Origin: Enterobacter asburiae
Lineage (GTDB): Bacteria > Pseudomonadota > Gammaproteobacteria > Enterobacterales > Enterobacteriaceae
Direction of reading: 5' to 3'
Length of the DNA: 64,000 bases
Assembly: GCF_024599655.1 (NCBI RefSeq)
Contig: NZ_CP102247.1
Coordinates: 3,038,001-3,102,000 of the forward strand
The notes below the pieces were generated by a model. It did not search any database, had not been told where the DNA came from, and saw only the letters and a list, made by a program, of their open reading frames with translations. Below, piece after piece: positions 63,761 to 64,000 of the stretch (the stretch's first letter is position 1; each line of letters starts with the position of its first letter). Position numbers and translations under genes: made by a program.

Positions 63761-64000
63761 TCAGTTCCCCCCCTGCAGGACGTTCATCATGCCTTTGATT
63801 TGTCCGCCGAGTACGGTCAGGCCCGTCTGGTATTTCAGGCTGTTATCGGCAAACTGGGTACGCTCCCGGTCCATATCCACGGTGTTACCGTCGAGTGAGG
63901 GCTGATCGGGAATGCGGTAAAGTAAATCGGTCGCTGGCGCGGTCATCGCCTGAGCAGGAATATGGCGAGAGGATGTCATGGCAAGTGCAACACCCGTTCC
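63761..64000 (-). CDS. flgB: Flagellar proximal rod protein FlgB, C-terminal part
   Basis: Cut by the window end: 79 codons of about 138 are seen, from ...GVALAMTSSRHIPAQAM to QIKGMMNVLQGGN. The frame stays open to base 64000, so the ATG at 63979 is an internal methionine. Segment IPDQPSLDGNTVDMDRERTQFADNSLKYQ is the FlgB signature. Remaining upstream genes (flgA, flgM) would lie beyond the window. Confidence 0.93.
   Translation of the reverse strand, partial: GTGVALAMTSSRHIPAQAMTAPATDLLYRIPDQPSLDGNTVDMDRERTQFADNSLKYQTGLTVLGGQIKGMMNVLQGGN

Overview
The window is chromosomal DNA of an enterobacterium, most likely Enterobacter (E. cloacae complex) or a close relative such as Lelliottia. Almost every gene matches an Escherichia coli K-12 protein from the 24-25 minute region in length and motifs, and local gene order follows that region. 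Three features set it apart from K-12: an added chemotaxis/EAL-HDOD pair, an added LysR-MFS pair, and a REP-associated transposase gene. No rRNA, tRNA, CRISPR array, prophage or intact insertion sequence was seen. These identifications come from reading the sequence; no database search was run.

Layout. 1-3635: end of purB, then phoPQ with a well-formed PhoP box, then the ribosomal oxygenase roxA. 3648-4309: a REP-associated tyrosine transposase gene between two REP pairs. 4316-9585: pepT, divergent from the spermidine/putrescine importer operon potABCD. 9633-13032: an accessory pair, an EAL-HDOD protein and a dCache chemoreceptor, transcribed divergently. 13078-18016: lolCDE-nagK-cobB on the minus strand. 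18273-24056: ycfT, mfd and ldtC. 24132-31418: bhsA/comR, ycfJ, ndh, ycfP, and hinT-ycfL-lpoB-thiK-nagZ. 31769-35533: a FhuE-like siderophore receptor and ptsG with its Mlc, CRP and SgrS sites. 35831-46425: the long minus-strand cluster yceD-rpmF-plsX-fabHDG-acpP-fabF-pabC-mltG-tmk-holB-ycfH. 46566-51902: yceF, rluC, and rne with its long autoregulatory leader. 51944-54206: a LysR regulator and an MFS transporter around a perfect palindrome. 54281-64000: flgL, flgK, flgJ to flgC and the 3' part of flgB, on the minus strand.

Functional themes. The fatty-acid block links phospholipid (plsX) and fatty-acid synthesis to ribosomal protein L32. The lol, lpoB, ldtC, nagZ, nagK and mltG genes serve envelope biogenesis and peptidoglycan turnover. 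ptsG and potABCD are nutrient uptake systems and ndh is a respiratory dehydrogenase; FhuE is iron uptake. The flagellar genes encode rod, hook, rings and hook-filament junction, and the chemoreceptor with a near-consensus sigma-28 promoter probably feeds the same motility system.

I found no clearly new multigene system. The best leads are: a likely one-base deletion at the potA start codon region; a near-leaderless promoter for the yceD-fab operon; twin GCAA-tetraloop hairpins between rpmF and plsX; the REP/RAYT unit; the palindrome between lysR and the MFS gene; and the EAL-HDOD/chemoreceptor pair.
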